Virus record (IMG/VR): IMGVR_UViG_3300042476_000400
Span: 1-42,833 of that record
Strand: one strand, 5' to 3'
DNA from: a virus
DNA length: 42,833 nt
In this document: positions 15,246 to 22,066 of the stretch, piece after piece
How the letters are laid out: each line of letters starts with the position of its first letter
Position numbering within the stretch: position 1 is the first letter of the stretch
The notes under the pieces: model-generated
Told to the model about the DNA's origin: nothing
Seen by the model: the letters and a program-made list of their open reading frames with translations, nothing else
Database searches by the model: none
Translations under genes and position numbers: made by a program

Positions 15246-15791
15246 TCAAGAAAGATGAAGCCGCCCATCGTCGCCCGCGTAGACATCGCACCCGCCAAAC
15301 GTCTTGGCCGCTTTCGTCAGCGTGTCCGCCATCGGTTCCGGCCAGTCTCCGTCCCAAAAGCCAGCCCCGTGGCCGTTCCTAGTAAGCCAGAAATCATGGC
15401 CAGCCCGGCCAAGTGCCCCGAAATCAGGACCAAAGCGCACTTCCCCGGTGTTAATGGCTTCCTGGATTGTCTCCCCCTGCTCAGCTTCAAAGCGCGCACA
15501 GTCGGCCAGCATCCTTGTCAATGCCTCCGGGGAAAGATCCTCCTCGTCATAATTGTCGTCCATTGGCTCGGGTCGCGCCTCCCGCACCCCGCACCCCGGC
15601 GCGTCGCACATCGGCTCTTGATCAAAGTCCTCCTCCGGCAGCTTGCAAAGCAAAGCCTCCCGCCCACAGCAAGGGCAGACGCCAAAGGGATACCCCGTCG
15701 AACTCCAAAGAGCAGAACGCACATAAGCACGGGCAAATTCCCCCGCCTCCCGTATCCGCTCCGTCACAGTTTTCTCAAGTGTCGCGATCAT
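15246..15791 (-). CDS. conserved phage/plasmid protein (DFWLTRNGHGAGFWDG type)
   Basis: A 181-residue acidic protein. An N-terminal zinc ribbon (CPCCGREALLC, later CDAPGC) is followed by a C-terminal block HDFWLTRNGHGAGFWDG and DVYAGDDGRLHLS. The C-terminal block is common in plasmid and phage proteins of unknown role. Its ATG 15791 lies behind a CCGGTA-N5-TACCGG hairpin. Confidence 0.78.
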   Translation of the reverse strand: MIATLEKTVTERIREAGEFARAYVRSALWSSTGYPFGVCPCCGREALLCKLPEEDFDQEPMCDAPGCGVREARPEPMDDNYDEEDLSPEALTRMLADCARFEAEQGETIQEAINTGEVRFGPDFGALGRAGHDFWLTRNGHGAGFWDGDWPEPMADTLTKAAKTFGGCDVYAGDDGRLHLS

Positions 15792-15821
15792 AGTTTTTCC
15801 AATAGTTTCCCCCGGTAAAGC

Positions 15822-15983
15822 CTACCGGAAAGCCAAGCGCTCTAATGCGCCCGCTCCTACCCCCGAAATCCCCATTGAATCACGATGCACCCAAAGAGGC
15901 CCGAACCCGTCGTCATAAATAGGAAGCTCCCTGCCAAACTGATTTACCACACGCACAAGTCGCTGATCGTCTGCAATCTTCAT
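15822..15983 (-). CDS. short member of HRDSMGI family, apparently truncated
   Basis: A 53-residue protein. ATG 15983 is preferred over ATG 16085 because GGGAAGGG lies just upstream. GPLWVHRDSMGISG matches the core of longer phage/plasmid proteins, which usually continue with an acidic helical part. Here the sequence changes to GVGAGALERLAFR and stops, so it may be a truncated or decayed copy. First gene of the minus-strand accessory block. Confidence 0.6.
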   Translation of the reverse strand: MKIADDQRLVRVVNQFGRELPIYDDGFGPLWVHRDSMGISGVGAGALERLAFR

Positions 15984-16243
15984 TTTACCCTTCCCGTGAG
16001 CCCGGCTTACTGGGCCGCGCTCAACTGCAAACACCTTACCAGCCCGCAAAGGAATTTCAACAATTTTCTTCGCATTGCAATGCATTGCATGCTAGACACT
16101 TAGGAAAATACGCGCAAAAAAGCTGAAAATAGTTTTTGCGGATTTGACTGCAAACTAGCCCGCGCACGGATACCTTGCGCGGTATGCGCGAAAGTGAAAC
16201 GGAAGGGGAACACTGTGGGGAGTGGTCTTCTTGAAATACCACA
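15984..16243. promoter_or_regulatory. divergent intergenic region with palindromes and a promoter
   Basis: A 260-bp gap between divergent genes. TGCAATGCATTGCA (16076-16089) is a perfect 14-bp palindrome. TTGACT (16144-16149) with CGGATA/GGATAC 17-18 bp later is a possible plus-strand promoter. Its spacer and -10 overlap a hairpin, CCGCGCA (16160-16166) with TGCGCGG (16176-16182). A minus-strand TTGCAG-N16-TATTTT is possible. Confidence 0.45.
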
Positions 16244-16762
16244 ATGGAAGACTACAGAGTTAGGGAAGGGGTAAGCGTGTCAGGCTTTCCAGCCAGCCAC
16301 CAATCAAAGCTGATTTCTAAGCTCAATGCTTTCAATCCTAAGCAACTTACTTATCTTTCCGTAATCCGCCCCCCGGAGAGCACCCTTTGGAAGTGGGTTG
16401 AAGAGCTGCGCCAGAAGGTTGGGATTGTCGGGCTCGTCGCCTTAGGAATCCCCCACGGGATAGCCAAGGGCGGGAGCGGCTTCAGGTATGGGACGGACGC
16501 TCGCCTGGTGTTCTACCTTTGGAGCGCTCTTTACTGCCCTTCCAACCTGAGCAATGCCTTTCATTTGGCCTCTTGGGGAAGGTTTAACCCAGCAATGCCC
16601 AAAGACTACCAGGAAGCCGCCGAAAGGATACTCTCCCGCAAGAGCGGCCCCCGCAGAGCCCGCCTAGCAGGGAAGCCCTACAAGCCATTTAGGAAGCCGT
16701 GGCAGGGGAAGACACCCCGGCGCAAGATCTACATCACCCCGCCCTCCCTGCCGCTCCTGTAG
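16244..16762 (+). CDS. orphan hypothetical protein
   Basis: A 172-residue plus-strand protein isolated inside minus-strand blocks. ATG 16244 is the first start after an in-frame stop; no SD. It starts with a mixed helical part (LISKLNAFNPKQLTYLSVI), then LWKWVEELRQKVGIVGLVALGIPHG, and ends with a very basic Arg/Lys/Pro-rich tail (from about residue 130). The tail suggests nucleic-acid binding. No family recognised. Confidence 0.6.
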   Translation: MEDYRVREGVSVSGFPASHQSKLISKLNAFNPKQLTYLSVIRPPESTLWKWVEELRQKVGIVGLVALGIPHGIAKGGSGFRYGTDARLVFYLWSALYCPSNLSNAFHLASWGRFNPAMPKDYQEAAERILSRKSGPRRARLAGKPYKPFRKPWQGKTPRRKIYITPPSLPLL

Positions 16763-17144
16763 GGGCATTCTGGCAAGGGGTAGGCTGGGCGGAGTGGCTG
16801 GAAGGGTGCGCGGGAGGGGTGGCCGGGAGGGGAGCCAGGCGGGAGGGCGAGGGTAGGGGGTGGGTTTTGGGGACCGCCCCCTATGCGCGTGTCAGACTAG
16901 TATAGTGGTTTTCTCTCTTACGGGCACTCCCCCAAAAAACGACTTTTCCAGTCCTTCCCTTTTAGCCATCTCCCCTGACCTTCCCTTCAAGCTCACTTTC
17001 CCCACCTCACCATCCCCACCACCCTTTTAGCTGGTTCCTCCCCCTCGCACGCCTTCAGGAGTCCTTTCTTGTCCGCCCCTGTGAAACGCTCCCAAATGAG
17101 CCTTTTGATGGATTTCCTAATGAAACGCTGTTTTCGGTCTTCCA
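16763..17144. other. strand-asymmetric G-rich then C-rich spacer with G-quadruplex motif
   Basis: A 382-bp region without a convincing gene. Bases 16763-16880 are G-rich; 16841-16864 contains GGGAGGGCGAGGGTAGGGGG and then TGGG, a short-loop quadruplex pattern. Bases 16925-17070 are C/T-rich, so the skew flips. TGTCCGCCCCTGTGAA occurs at 17070-17085 and again at 17162-17177, and TGAAACGCT at 17082 and 17121. Confidence 0.6.
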
Positions 17145-17426
17145 ATGCCTATTCAGCCACCTGTCCGCCCCTGTGAATGCGGACTTGACCATTTTTCCTA
17201 TCTGGTTTCTGCTGTTTGGATGGCTGATGAAGCGATACAGATGGATGCACCGGACGAGGTTTTTGCTTCAGGGAGTGGTCGCAGGCCGCGCCCTAGGGGT
17301 GGGAACCGTAAAGCTCAAGCTGCTAGGTATCACCTGAAGAACCGGGTTCGGAGGCGTGCTTACTGGAAGCTGTATCAGGCAGCGAGGAGGGCGGCGGCGA
17401 GGGTGGGGATTTCTGAGGACATTTGA
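17145..17426 (+). CDS. orphan small basic protein
   Basis: A 93-residue protein. The first half has CECG and an acidic patch (MDAPDEVF). The second half is strongly basic (RRPRPRGGNRKAQAARYHLKN, then RRRAYWKLYQAARRAAARVG), suggesting DNA or RNA binding. It has no SD and its 5' end overlaps a 16-bp direct repeat. Convergent with the minus-strand gene at 17447. Moderate support only. Confidence 0.45.
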   Translation: MPIQPPVRPCECGLDHFSYLVSAVWMADEAIQMDAPDEVFASGSGRRPRPRGGNRKAQAARYHLKNRVRRRAYWKLYQAARRAAARVGISEDI

Positions 17427-17436
17427 ATCCCCACCC
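17401..17436. terminator. 11-bp inverted repeat between convergent genes
   Basis: GGGTGGGGATT (17401-17411) and AATCCCCACCC (17426-17436) pair perfectly across 14 nt, spanning the stop codon of the 17145 gene. There is no T-tract, so it is a weak candidate for a bidirectional terminator or transcript-end hairpin. Confidence 0.4.
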
Positions 17437-17446
17437 TGCTGGAGGA

Positions 17447-17860
17447 CTACTCCTCGACTCCACAAGGGAGCCAGGTTTTGCCTTGGTCAGTGGAGTGCTG
17501 GAAGTTTTCAAGGAGGTGTGTTGGGCTTATTTTGCAGAAGCCGTCGCTGTCCACCTGCACTGCCATGCCGCTTACGCAGGCCACGATGAGGCTGTAATCG
17601 AGGTTTCCCTTGTCGCAAATCCACGCTCCCAAGGGAAGCTCTTCAGGTTTCCACGGGCGGAGATGTTTGGTGGTGGCGATGCGGAATCGTGCTGGGTTTT
17701 CGGTTTGGTGTGGCGGGTTGATGGATTTCGCCCACTCATCGGAAAACTGGTTAAACCATTCCAGCTTCCCCTCCCAGAAGGCTTCTACATGCTTCAGGTG
17801 GAGGTCTTTGGTGTAGCTGGCGGGGAGGTGTGAGGTAAGGTTTTCGTCGGTGGGGTTCAT
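17447..17860 (-). CDS. hypothetical protein
   Basis: A 137-residue protein. ATG 17860 was chosen, 11 nt after the upstream stop; GTG 17884 is the alternative and overlaps the neighbour. It is Trp- and Cys-containing with GKLEWFNQFSDEWAKSI in the N-terminal half and mixed beta strands later. No recognised family. Last gene of this minus-strand operon. Confidence 0.6.
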   Translation of the reverse strand: MNPTDENLTSHLPASYTKDLHLKHVEAFWEGKLEWFNQFSDEWAKSINPPHQTENPARFRIATTKHLRPWKPEELPLGAWICDKGNLDYSLIVACVSGMAVQVDSDGFCKISPTHLLENFQHSTDQGKTWLPCGVEE

Positions 17861-17871
17861 TGGGTTCTCAT

Positions 17872-18390
17872 TTATTCTCCGCACTTGGCTTTGAGCCGTT
17901 GGATCTCCTTCAGGAGCATTGGAATGACAGTGGTTGAACGGGCGATGATTTTGGCGTTGGCCTCGATTTCTTGGTGGAAGCCGCTTTTGTAGCAGTGGTT
18001 GTTGGGAGTGTGGGCGATGAACATGGTCCCGACTCGCTTGCGGTATTCCTCGGGGTTAGCTGCCATGATGCTGTATTGGTCCCGGCCATCGTTGTTTCGG
18101 ATGATGGCCCGCCATTCCCCTGGGCTTACCTTGGAGAGTATGGCTTCTAGATCGCTGATGATGATGGTGATGCTTTGCTGAGGTTCGCTCATAGCTACCT
18201 CCTTGTTCGGATGAGCTTCCTCGATCTTCTTCAGAGCTTTCATGGCGGCTTCGCTATAGGTGGGGTGGACGACGGATGGCATGGCAGCAGCGACGAGCAT
18301 GAGTTCCGTAATAGCGATGTCGAGGGCTTTGCAGTGGCGCACAGCCTTGGCGTGCCTTGCCTGGAGTTCTTTACGGGTGGGGATTTTCAT
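17872..18390 (-). CDS. hypothetical protein with SPGEWRA segment
   Basis: A 172-residue protein; a GGAGAAACC site precedes ATG 18390. The N-terminal ~60 residues are a basic helix (TRKELQARHAKAVRHCKALD). From about residue 67, MSEPQQ leads into DLEAILSKVSPGEWRA, a signature of small phage proteins that usually stand alone. The gene may therefore be a fusion, or hold an internal start. A C-terminal coiled-coil (MLLKEIQRLKAKC) follows. Function unknown. Confidence 0.65.
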   Translation of the reverse strand: MKIPTRKELQARHAKAVRHCKALDIAITELMLVAAAMPSVVHPTYSEAAMKALKKIEEAHPNKEVAMSEPQQSITIIISDLEAILSKVSPGEWRAIIRNNDGRDQYSIMAANPEEYRKRVGTMFIAHTPNNHCYKSGFHQEIEANAKIIARSTTVIPMLLKEIQRLKAKCGE

Positions 18391-18575
18391 GGTTTCTCCT
18401 TCAAATTTTTCAGATCTTCTCTCAGCTCATCCTGTTTTTTGACGGCCCAGTGGAGCTTGTCCATGAACCAACTCAGGATGTCGTGAATCAACATGAGCAC
18501 GGCTCGATAGCAGATGCAGCAGGTGAGGCTCAGGAGGAACAGAGCTAGTAGGATGTTGATCTCATTGGTGTTCAT
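18387..18575 (-). CDS. small single-span membrane protein
   Basis: A 62-residue protein with ATGA coupling to the downstream gene. INILLALFLLSLTCCICYRA is a membrane span; the C-terminal DKLHWAVKKQDELREDLKNL is a charged helix, likely coiled coil. The size and topology fit small phage membrane or spanin-like proteins, but no Rz-type partner is seen, so no role is assigned. Confidence 0.6.
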   Translation of the reverse strand: MNTNEINILLALFLLSLTCCICYRAVLMLIHDILSWFMDKLHWAVKKQDELREDLKNLKEKP

Positions 18576-18777
18576 TTTCTGTTAGTGGATTATCAACGTG
18601 AACCCAAAGGCGGTGATTGAGATTGAGTGGGGCCATGCAAAATCCAGGCGCACAGGCTTCCAGATGTTGCTCCACCAGCAATGGCGAAGTCCCCACTTCC
18701 AGACATGCACAAGCAGAACATGCTTCGGTTTTGATTTTATGGATTTCTCCACTCCACTCATGTAGCCATGACCCCAT
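18562..18777 (-). CDS. cysteine-rich small protein
   Basis: A 71-residue protein from ATG 18777, 7 nt after the MazG-like stop. CSACACLE and then HLEACAPGFC suggest metal binding. A competing frame (GTG 18791) lacks any protein-like pattern. It overlaps the membrane-protein gene by 14 nt. Function unknown. Confidence 0.55.
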   Translation of the reverse strand: MGSWLHEWSGEIHKIKTEACSACACLEVGTSPLLVEQHLEACAPGFCMAPLNLNHRLWVHVDNPLTENEHQ

Positions 18778-18784
18778 TGCTTGC

Positions 18785-19369
18785 TCACCACTTCTTCCCT
18801 CCAGCAGCCATCCTGGCCGCGTGCTTGTGGTCCTCCCTTTTGGAGTTGTAGGCCATCTTCTCCTCGAAGGCTCCCTGAAGGTCGTAGCCGCCCTCTGCTG
18901 CATACTCCGCTATGCGTAGGATCAGAAGCACCAAAGCCTCGGCAACTTCTGAGTCTGGCTTGCCTTTGCGTTCCAGTTCGAGAATGCGCGAGACGTGGCT
19001 GTGAATCCCAAGCAGCCAGCAGGTGCTGCCGTAAGGGTGCTCGGGAGCGTTCTCCCGCAAGCTGATGAGGTTCTCAAACCCAGTCACAGCGAACTTCAGC
19101 GCAGCTTTTCCGAGGTCATACTTGAATCCACCCGCGTAATCGAGGGTGCGAATGATGGCGTCAACCAGCTCCACTTCAGCCATCTTCCGATGGGGCAGCT
19201 TGTCATCGTTAAGCTCACCAGCTTCCCCATCGGCACATTCAGAAATCTCCGAGTGGATGAGCGCGAGGAGTTCGCCCTTGTTGCGCTGGATGGGGAGGCC
19301 GGTTTGAGGGTCACGCCACCAGTTGATGTTGGCGGCGTGGACGCGGGAGGAGAGGTCGTTGAGGTTCAT
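18785..19369 (-). CDS. MazG-like NTP pyrophosphohydrolase
   Basis: A 194-residue protein of the all-alpha NTP pyrophosphatase (MazG/dUTPase-2-like) fold. The metal-binding E-x-x-E...E-x-x-D pattern is present: E41-x-x-E44 in HSEISECADGEA and E67-x-x-D70 in MAEVELVDAI. The C-terminus AYNSKREDHKHAARMAAGGKKW is typical of phage MazG-like proteins. These hydrolyse (d)NTPs or alarmones to monophosphates and may tune host starvation signals. It follows the DfrB-like gene by 9 nt, suggesting a nucleotide-metabolism pair. Confidence 0.88.
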   Translation of the reverse strand: MNLNDLSSRVHAANINWWRDPQTGLPIQRNKGELLALIHSEISECADGEAGELNDDKLPHRKMAEVELVDAIIRTLDYAGGFKYDLGKAALKFAVTGFENLISLRENAPEHPYGSTCWLLGIHSHVSRILELERKGKPDSEVAEALVLLILRIAEYAAEGGYDLQGAFEEKMAYNSKREDHKHAARMAAGGKKW

Positions 19370-19378
19370 GTGTGATGG

Positions 19379-19804
19379 TTATCCAATGTGCATTCTGACT
19401 ACGGTTCCTTTTCCGTCGGTGAACAGGTTGAGCCTGCTGTCGGATATGTCCTGTCCGCAGCGTGTCACATCGAAGCGATGGTGAACCCCATGCTGCCTGC
19501 ATATACAGGCAGCTTCAGCAGCAAGGACTGGACTCCTCAAGGTCAGCTCTTCGCAGATAGTGGTGGCAATCCTTCGCTCGATGTCCCTTCGTAATTCCCA
19601 GTCAGATATGCTCGCTGGCTTGATATTCACCTTCTCCAAAGCCGCCGCCGGATAAATCTGCACGGAGCCTTTCTCCGTGCTGCTCTCCACAGCGTAGCCT
19701 TCGGGAGTCAACTCGGTGGAGTAGATGCCGACGACGGCACCGCTCCACTGTGAGCCTTTGGTTTTGCGAACGAGGTCGCCGAGTTTGAATTTGGGAGGAT
19801 TCAT
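19379..19804 (-). CDS. R67/DfrB-type dihydrofolate reductase domain with C-terminal extension
   Basis: A 141-residue protein from ATG 19804 (ATGA overlap). Residues 10-60 align without gaps to the SH3-like core of R67 (DfrB) dihydrofolate reductase. The R67 active-site residues Lys32, Gln67, Ile68 and Tyr69 correspond to K14, Q49, I50 and Y51; W20 matches Trp38, and [10 protein letters not shown] is identical over ten residues. R67 is a homotetramer using NADPH to reduce dihydrofolate and resists trimethoprim. The ~80-residue C-terminal half ([20 protein letters not shown] onward, with a [12 protein letters not shown] segment) is not part of R67. No thymidylate synthase is seen here. Enzymatic activity is inferred; the family may include non-enzymatic homologues. 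Confidence 0.82.
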   Translation of the reverse strand: MNPPKFKLGDLVRKTKGSQWSGAVVGIYSTELTPEGYAVESSTEKGSVQIYPAAALEKVNIKPASISDWELRRDIERRIATTICEELTLRSPVLAAEAACICRQHGVHHRFDVTRCGQDISDSRLNLFTDGKGTVVRMHIG

Positions 19805-20205
19805 AGAAGTTCTTCCGGCCATGCGGCGATGATGGCGGCTTTTTGTTTCAAGCAAACTGCGAAGCCATTGATCTCTAGCTCTTCCACAAAATCAATCGCC
19901 GCAATCGTCGCCCTCCAGCCAGCCTCGGCTGGACCGGCGCAGGAGGCGATGAAGGCGGCGTCATTGCCAGAGGTTTCAATGCATCCCGGAAGCCCAGTTT
20001 GCGCTCCATCGCTAGACAGCCAAACGCTTCCTGCCGCGCCGATGAATGTCGTCTCGCCTGCCCACTCAAATTCCCCCTCTTCTTTTGCAGCTTTCAGGTC
20101 GTCATAAATTTGTGCAACCCACCTCCCCCGCGTCCGCTTCTCAGCCAACGCCAGCAGTTCAACGCATCGGGCGCGAATCCGTTTCAGATGTTCCCGTCTA
20201 TCCAT
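19801..20205 (-). CDS. conserved phage hypothetical protein (DAAFIASC type)
   Basis: A 134-residue protein: [19 protein letters not shown] at the N-terminus and [26 protein letters not shown] in the middle. This matches small phage proteins with a TPGPW-like then DAAFI pattern, related to the segment in the 17872 gene. Function unknown. It overlaps the DfrB-like gene start. Confidence 0.7.
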   Translation of the reverse strand: MDRREHLKRIRARCVELLALAEKRTRGRWVAQIYDDLKAAKEEGEFEWAGETTFIGAAGSVWLSSDGAQTGLPGCIETSGNDAAFIASCAGPAEAGWRATIAAIDFVEELEINGFAVCLKQKAAIIAAWPEELL

Positions 20206-20220
20206 AGCTGGTGGTTTTGG

Positions 20221-20547
20221 TTACTTCGCCGAGATGATCGCCTCAAGGTCTTTCACTGTGCGAATCTTGCGGGCTTTCTTCCAAGAAGCTGCCTTGGCTT
20301 CCATCGCATTTTTGCCGCAGTCGTTCTCCCAGATGAACCAGTTGAGCCACGCATAATCATCTCCAACCTGGATGGCAACGAGCTTGGTGTAGCTTTCAAA
20401 AAGCTGCCAGAAACGCGCCTGCACATCTCCATCAGGGTTCTTGCCAAAAAGCATTTCAATGGAATTGCAGGTGGATTCAACTTTCTTGTATTCCAACAAC
20501 CACTCCGTAAGAAGTGTGATGCGTTCAGATTTTGTGAGTGCGTTCAT
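20221..20547 (-). CDS. conserved phage hypothetical protein
   Basis: A 108-residue helical protein: RITLLTEWLLEYKKVE, then FGKNPDGDVQARFWQLFESYT, and DDYAWLNWFIWENDCGKNAMEA. The WLNWFIWEN...G...MEA pattern recurs in small phage proteins. Role unknown. It has its own promoter with the -10 only 10 nt before ATG 20547, so a leaderless transcript is likely. Confidence 0.75.
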   Translation of the reverse strand: MNALTKSERITLLTEWLLEYKKVESTCNSIEMLFGKNPDGDVQARFWQLFESYTKLVAIQVGDDYAWLNWFIWENDCGKNAMEAKAASWKKARKIRTVKDLEAIISAK

Positions 20548-20557
20548 GCTGGTAGCA

Positions 20558-20587
20558 AGTATGTGACTAGGGGGTGGGGTTCGTCAA
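20558..20587 (-). promoter_or_regulatory. minus-strand leaderless promoter
   Basis: Reading the minus strand: TTGACG (20587-20582), 18-bp spacer, CATACT (20563-20558), then 10 nt ending in ACCAGC and ATG 20547. The same ACCAGC precedes ATG 5881 after the plus-strand leaderless promoter. Confidence 0.6.
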
Positions 20588-20842
20588 GGCTTTCCTCGCC
20601 TCCCTGAAAGATTTTCTTTTCAAGTCCCACGCATCGCGCTGCTTTTTGAGCTTCCCTGCGCGGCCATTCCAGAAGCGACCCCCGAGTGTTTCGTAGAAAA
20701 TCGCTCTATCCAAGGAGGTGATTCTGCGGTCGGCGTGGCGGAGTTTTTTGAAGATGGCCGAGCGAGCACGACTCGAACGTGCGCTTCCCGCACTTCTGCG
20801 GGAGTTCTGTCCACCTAAACTATCACTCGGGAAGGTTGTCAT
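20567..20842 (-). CDS. hypothetical basic protein read through a tRNA-like element
   Basis: A 91-residue protein. ATG 20842 overlaps the HNH stop in ATGA, so coupled translation is plausible. The first ~30 residues (Ser/Arg-rich) are encoded by the tRNA-like element at 20755-20829. The rest is a basic helix (LDRAIFYETLGGRFWNGRAG, then KLKKQRDAWDLKRKSFREA). Either the element belongs to the gene, or the true start is later. Function unknown. Confidence 0.45.
   Translation of the reverse strand: MTTFPSDSLGGQNSRRSAGSARSSRARSAIFKKLRHADRRITSLDRAIFYETLGGRFWNGRAGKLKKQRDAWDLKRKSFREARKALTNPTP
20755..20829 (-). tRNA. tRNA-like element, isotype undetermined
   Basis: Reading the minus strand: acceptor CGAGTGA/TCGCTCG (7 bp), TA, D stem GTTT/GAAC around a GG-containing loop, anticodon stem CCCGC/GCGGG, T arm GCACG-TTCGAGT-CGTGC, discriminator G and an encoded CCA. 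All four arms pair. The anticodon loop is AGAAGT, only 6 nt and without U33, so no anticodon can be read with confidence (GAA is one option). It may be a decayed tRNA or a tRNA-like structure. It lies inside a coding frame on the same strand. Confidence 0.6.
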
Positions 20843-21321
20843 TTACCTGCCATGATTTCCAAGTAGGTTTCCTTGGAGGTGTGGCGACGGATGTATTTCT
20901 TGATGAAGGGACTCACAATGCTCCTGTCGGGAGCATCGGCTGCGGGAGTGGCGAAGTTCTGCCGGTTGGTGTCAATGCTCCGAAACTTCGGCGTGTATGG
21001 CTTTGAGTAGGCTTCTTCCCTTCGGGCGTTCGCAGCACTCTCCTGAGCCATCTGAGCCGTTAGCTTTTGGCTGGGCTTGTTCTTGGATGGCCGCACAGGC
21101 GGAGCTTTACCATGCTCCCCGGCGTGGCACTTCTCGCACAGCGTTTCCAAGTCTTCAAGCAGGGTGTCCTGCGGTGTCTTGCGATAAACCTTGTGGTGAA
21201 CCTGCAATCGAACCGGCCACTCACAGCGCACGCACCTCCTTCCGTCTCGCTCAATCGCCTCTGAGCGGAGCCGATGCCAGTGCTCGGTGAGGAGGTAAAG
21301 TTGGTAGGCTTCTCGGTTCAT
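20839..21321 (-). CDS. HNH endonuclease
   Basis: A 160-residue protein. The N-terminal half is a standard HNH module: YLLTEHWHRLRSEAIERDG, CVRCEWPVRLQVHHKVYRK, then LETLCEKCHAGEHG; CxxC pairs hold the zinc and HH/H are catalytic. The C-terminal half is basic and low-complexity. Phage HNH proteins near terminase genes often assist packaging as nicking partners. This one lies two genes downstream of TerL, so that role is possible. ATGA with the next gene. Confidence 0.87.
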   Translation of the reverse strand: MNREAYQLYLLTEHWHRLRSEAIERDGRRCVRCEWPVRLQVHHKVYRKTPQDTLLEDLETLCEKCHAGEHGKAPPVRPSKNKPSQKLTAQMAQESAANARREEAYSKPYTPKFRSIDTNRQNFATPAADAPDRSIVSPFIKKYIRRHTSKETYLEIMAGK

Positions 21322-21326
21322 CGGAG

Positions 21327-22061
21327 TTAGGCGAAGTTGTTGTCCATTTTCTCGCCCAACGAGGAAACGTATTTCTTCCAGTCGTAGATCGGAACCCAGC
21401 GGTTAGCTTTGGCTCGCCAATGATGCCATTTGTGGCGGCAGAGGTCACGATACAGGTCGGGACGGTGCGCCCCCAGCAACTCGGAACATTCAAAAAGCAG
21501 GAAGGCGTCGAATTCTTCTTGGCTTGGGAATTGATGCCCCTTCGGGGCAGGTAAATCCCCCAACTGCTGCTCCTTACTTTTCTTAGAAGGTTTCCAAACT
21601 GGCTCAAAAGAAAGACCATCCGGCGCAGCCGATGTCTCTTTAGTCTCTTTAGACTCCTTCTTACTACACTCCTTCTTACTAAGAGGTGGGTTTCCCACAT
21701 GCGGAAAACCGACATCTGGTTTAGAGGGCGAAGATTTTTGATTTTTAAGAGCTGGCGGATTGCAGGTGTCGCTGACAATCCAGCGCCATTCCTGAACCTT
21801 TCCATTCTCGCCCTTAATGCACTCAAGGTTGACGTAGCCAACCTCTCGCAGTTCCTTCAGCGCGGCTCTTACCGAGCAGTCTCCGTCGGTGGACTGGTTG
21901 ATGAGGTCTGCCCTACGAACCTTCCATGTATAAGGCTTTCCGAGAAGGTAGCAGAGCACTCCCTTAGCCTTCCAAGAAAGGCGGTCGTCTGAAAGAATCT
22001 CGTGGGGGATGCGAGCGAAGGGGTCTTCGCGCTTACGGCTGATGTAGATGTTCTGTTCCAT
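21327..22061 (-). CDS. winged-helix replication/regulatory protein
   Basis: A 244-residue protein. ATG 22061 is preferred because a terminator hairpin occupies the only upstream extension. The N-terminal ~90 residues read like a DnaD/initiator-type winged helix: FARIPHEILSDDRLSWKAKGVLC, then SVRAALKELREVGYV as recognition helix and wing. A Lys/Ser/Glu-rich linker (about 100-165) precedes a conserved-looking C-terminal part (DAFLLFECSELLGAHRPDL, WVPIYDWKKYV). It is a second initiator-like protein besides the 4259 gene, or a regulator. It directly precedes the HNH gene. Confidence 0.72.
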   Translation of the reverse strand: MEQNIYISRKREDPFARIPHEILSDDRLSWKAKGVLCYLLGKPYTWKVRRADLINQSTDGDCSVRAALKELREVGYVNLECIKGENGKVQEWRWIVSDTCNPPALKNQKSSPSKPDVGFPHVGNPPLSKKECSKKESKETKETSAAPDGLSFEPVWKPSKKSKEQQLGDLPAPKGHQFPSQEEFDAFLLFECSELLGAHRPDLYRDLCRHKWHHWRAKANRWVPIYDWKKYVSSLGEKMDNNFA

Positions 22062-22066
22062 AAAAG

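Noticed and set aside
18582-18791. Alternative 69-residue minus frame from GTG 18791
   Set aside because: Composition is not protein-like and conflicts with the Cys-patterned frame 18562-18777, which starts at a normal ATG 7 nt after the MazG-like stop.
20755-20829. Calling the tRNA-like element tRNA-Phe(GAA) or tRNA-His(GTG)
   Set aside because: The loop has 6 nt and no U33, and the discriminator G does not suit Phe; the isotype is left open.
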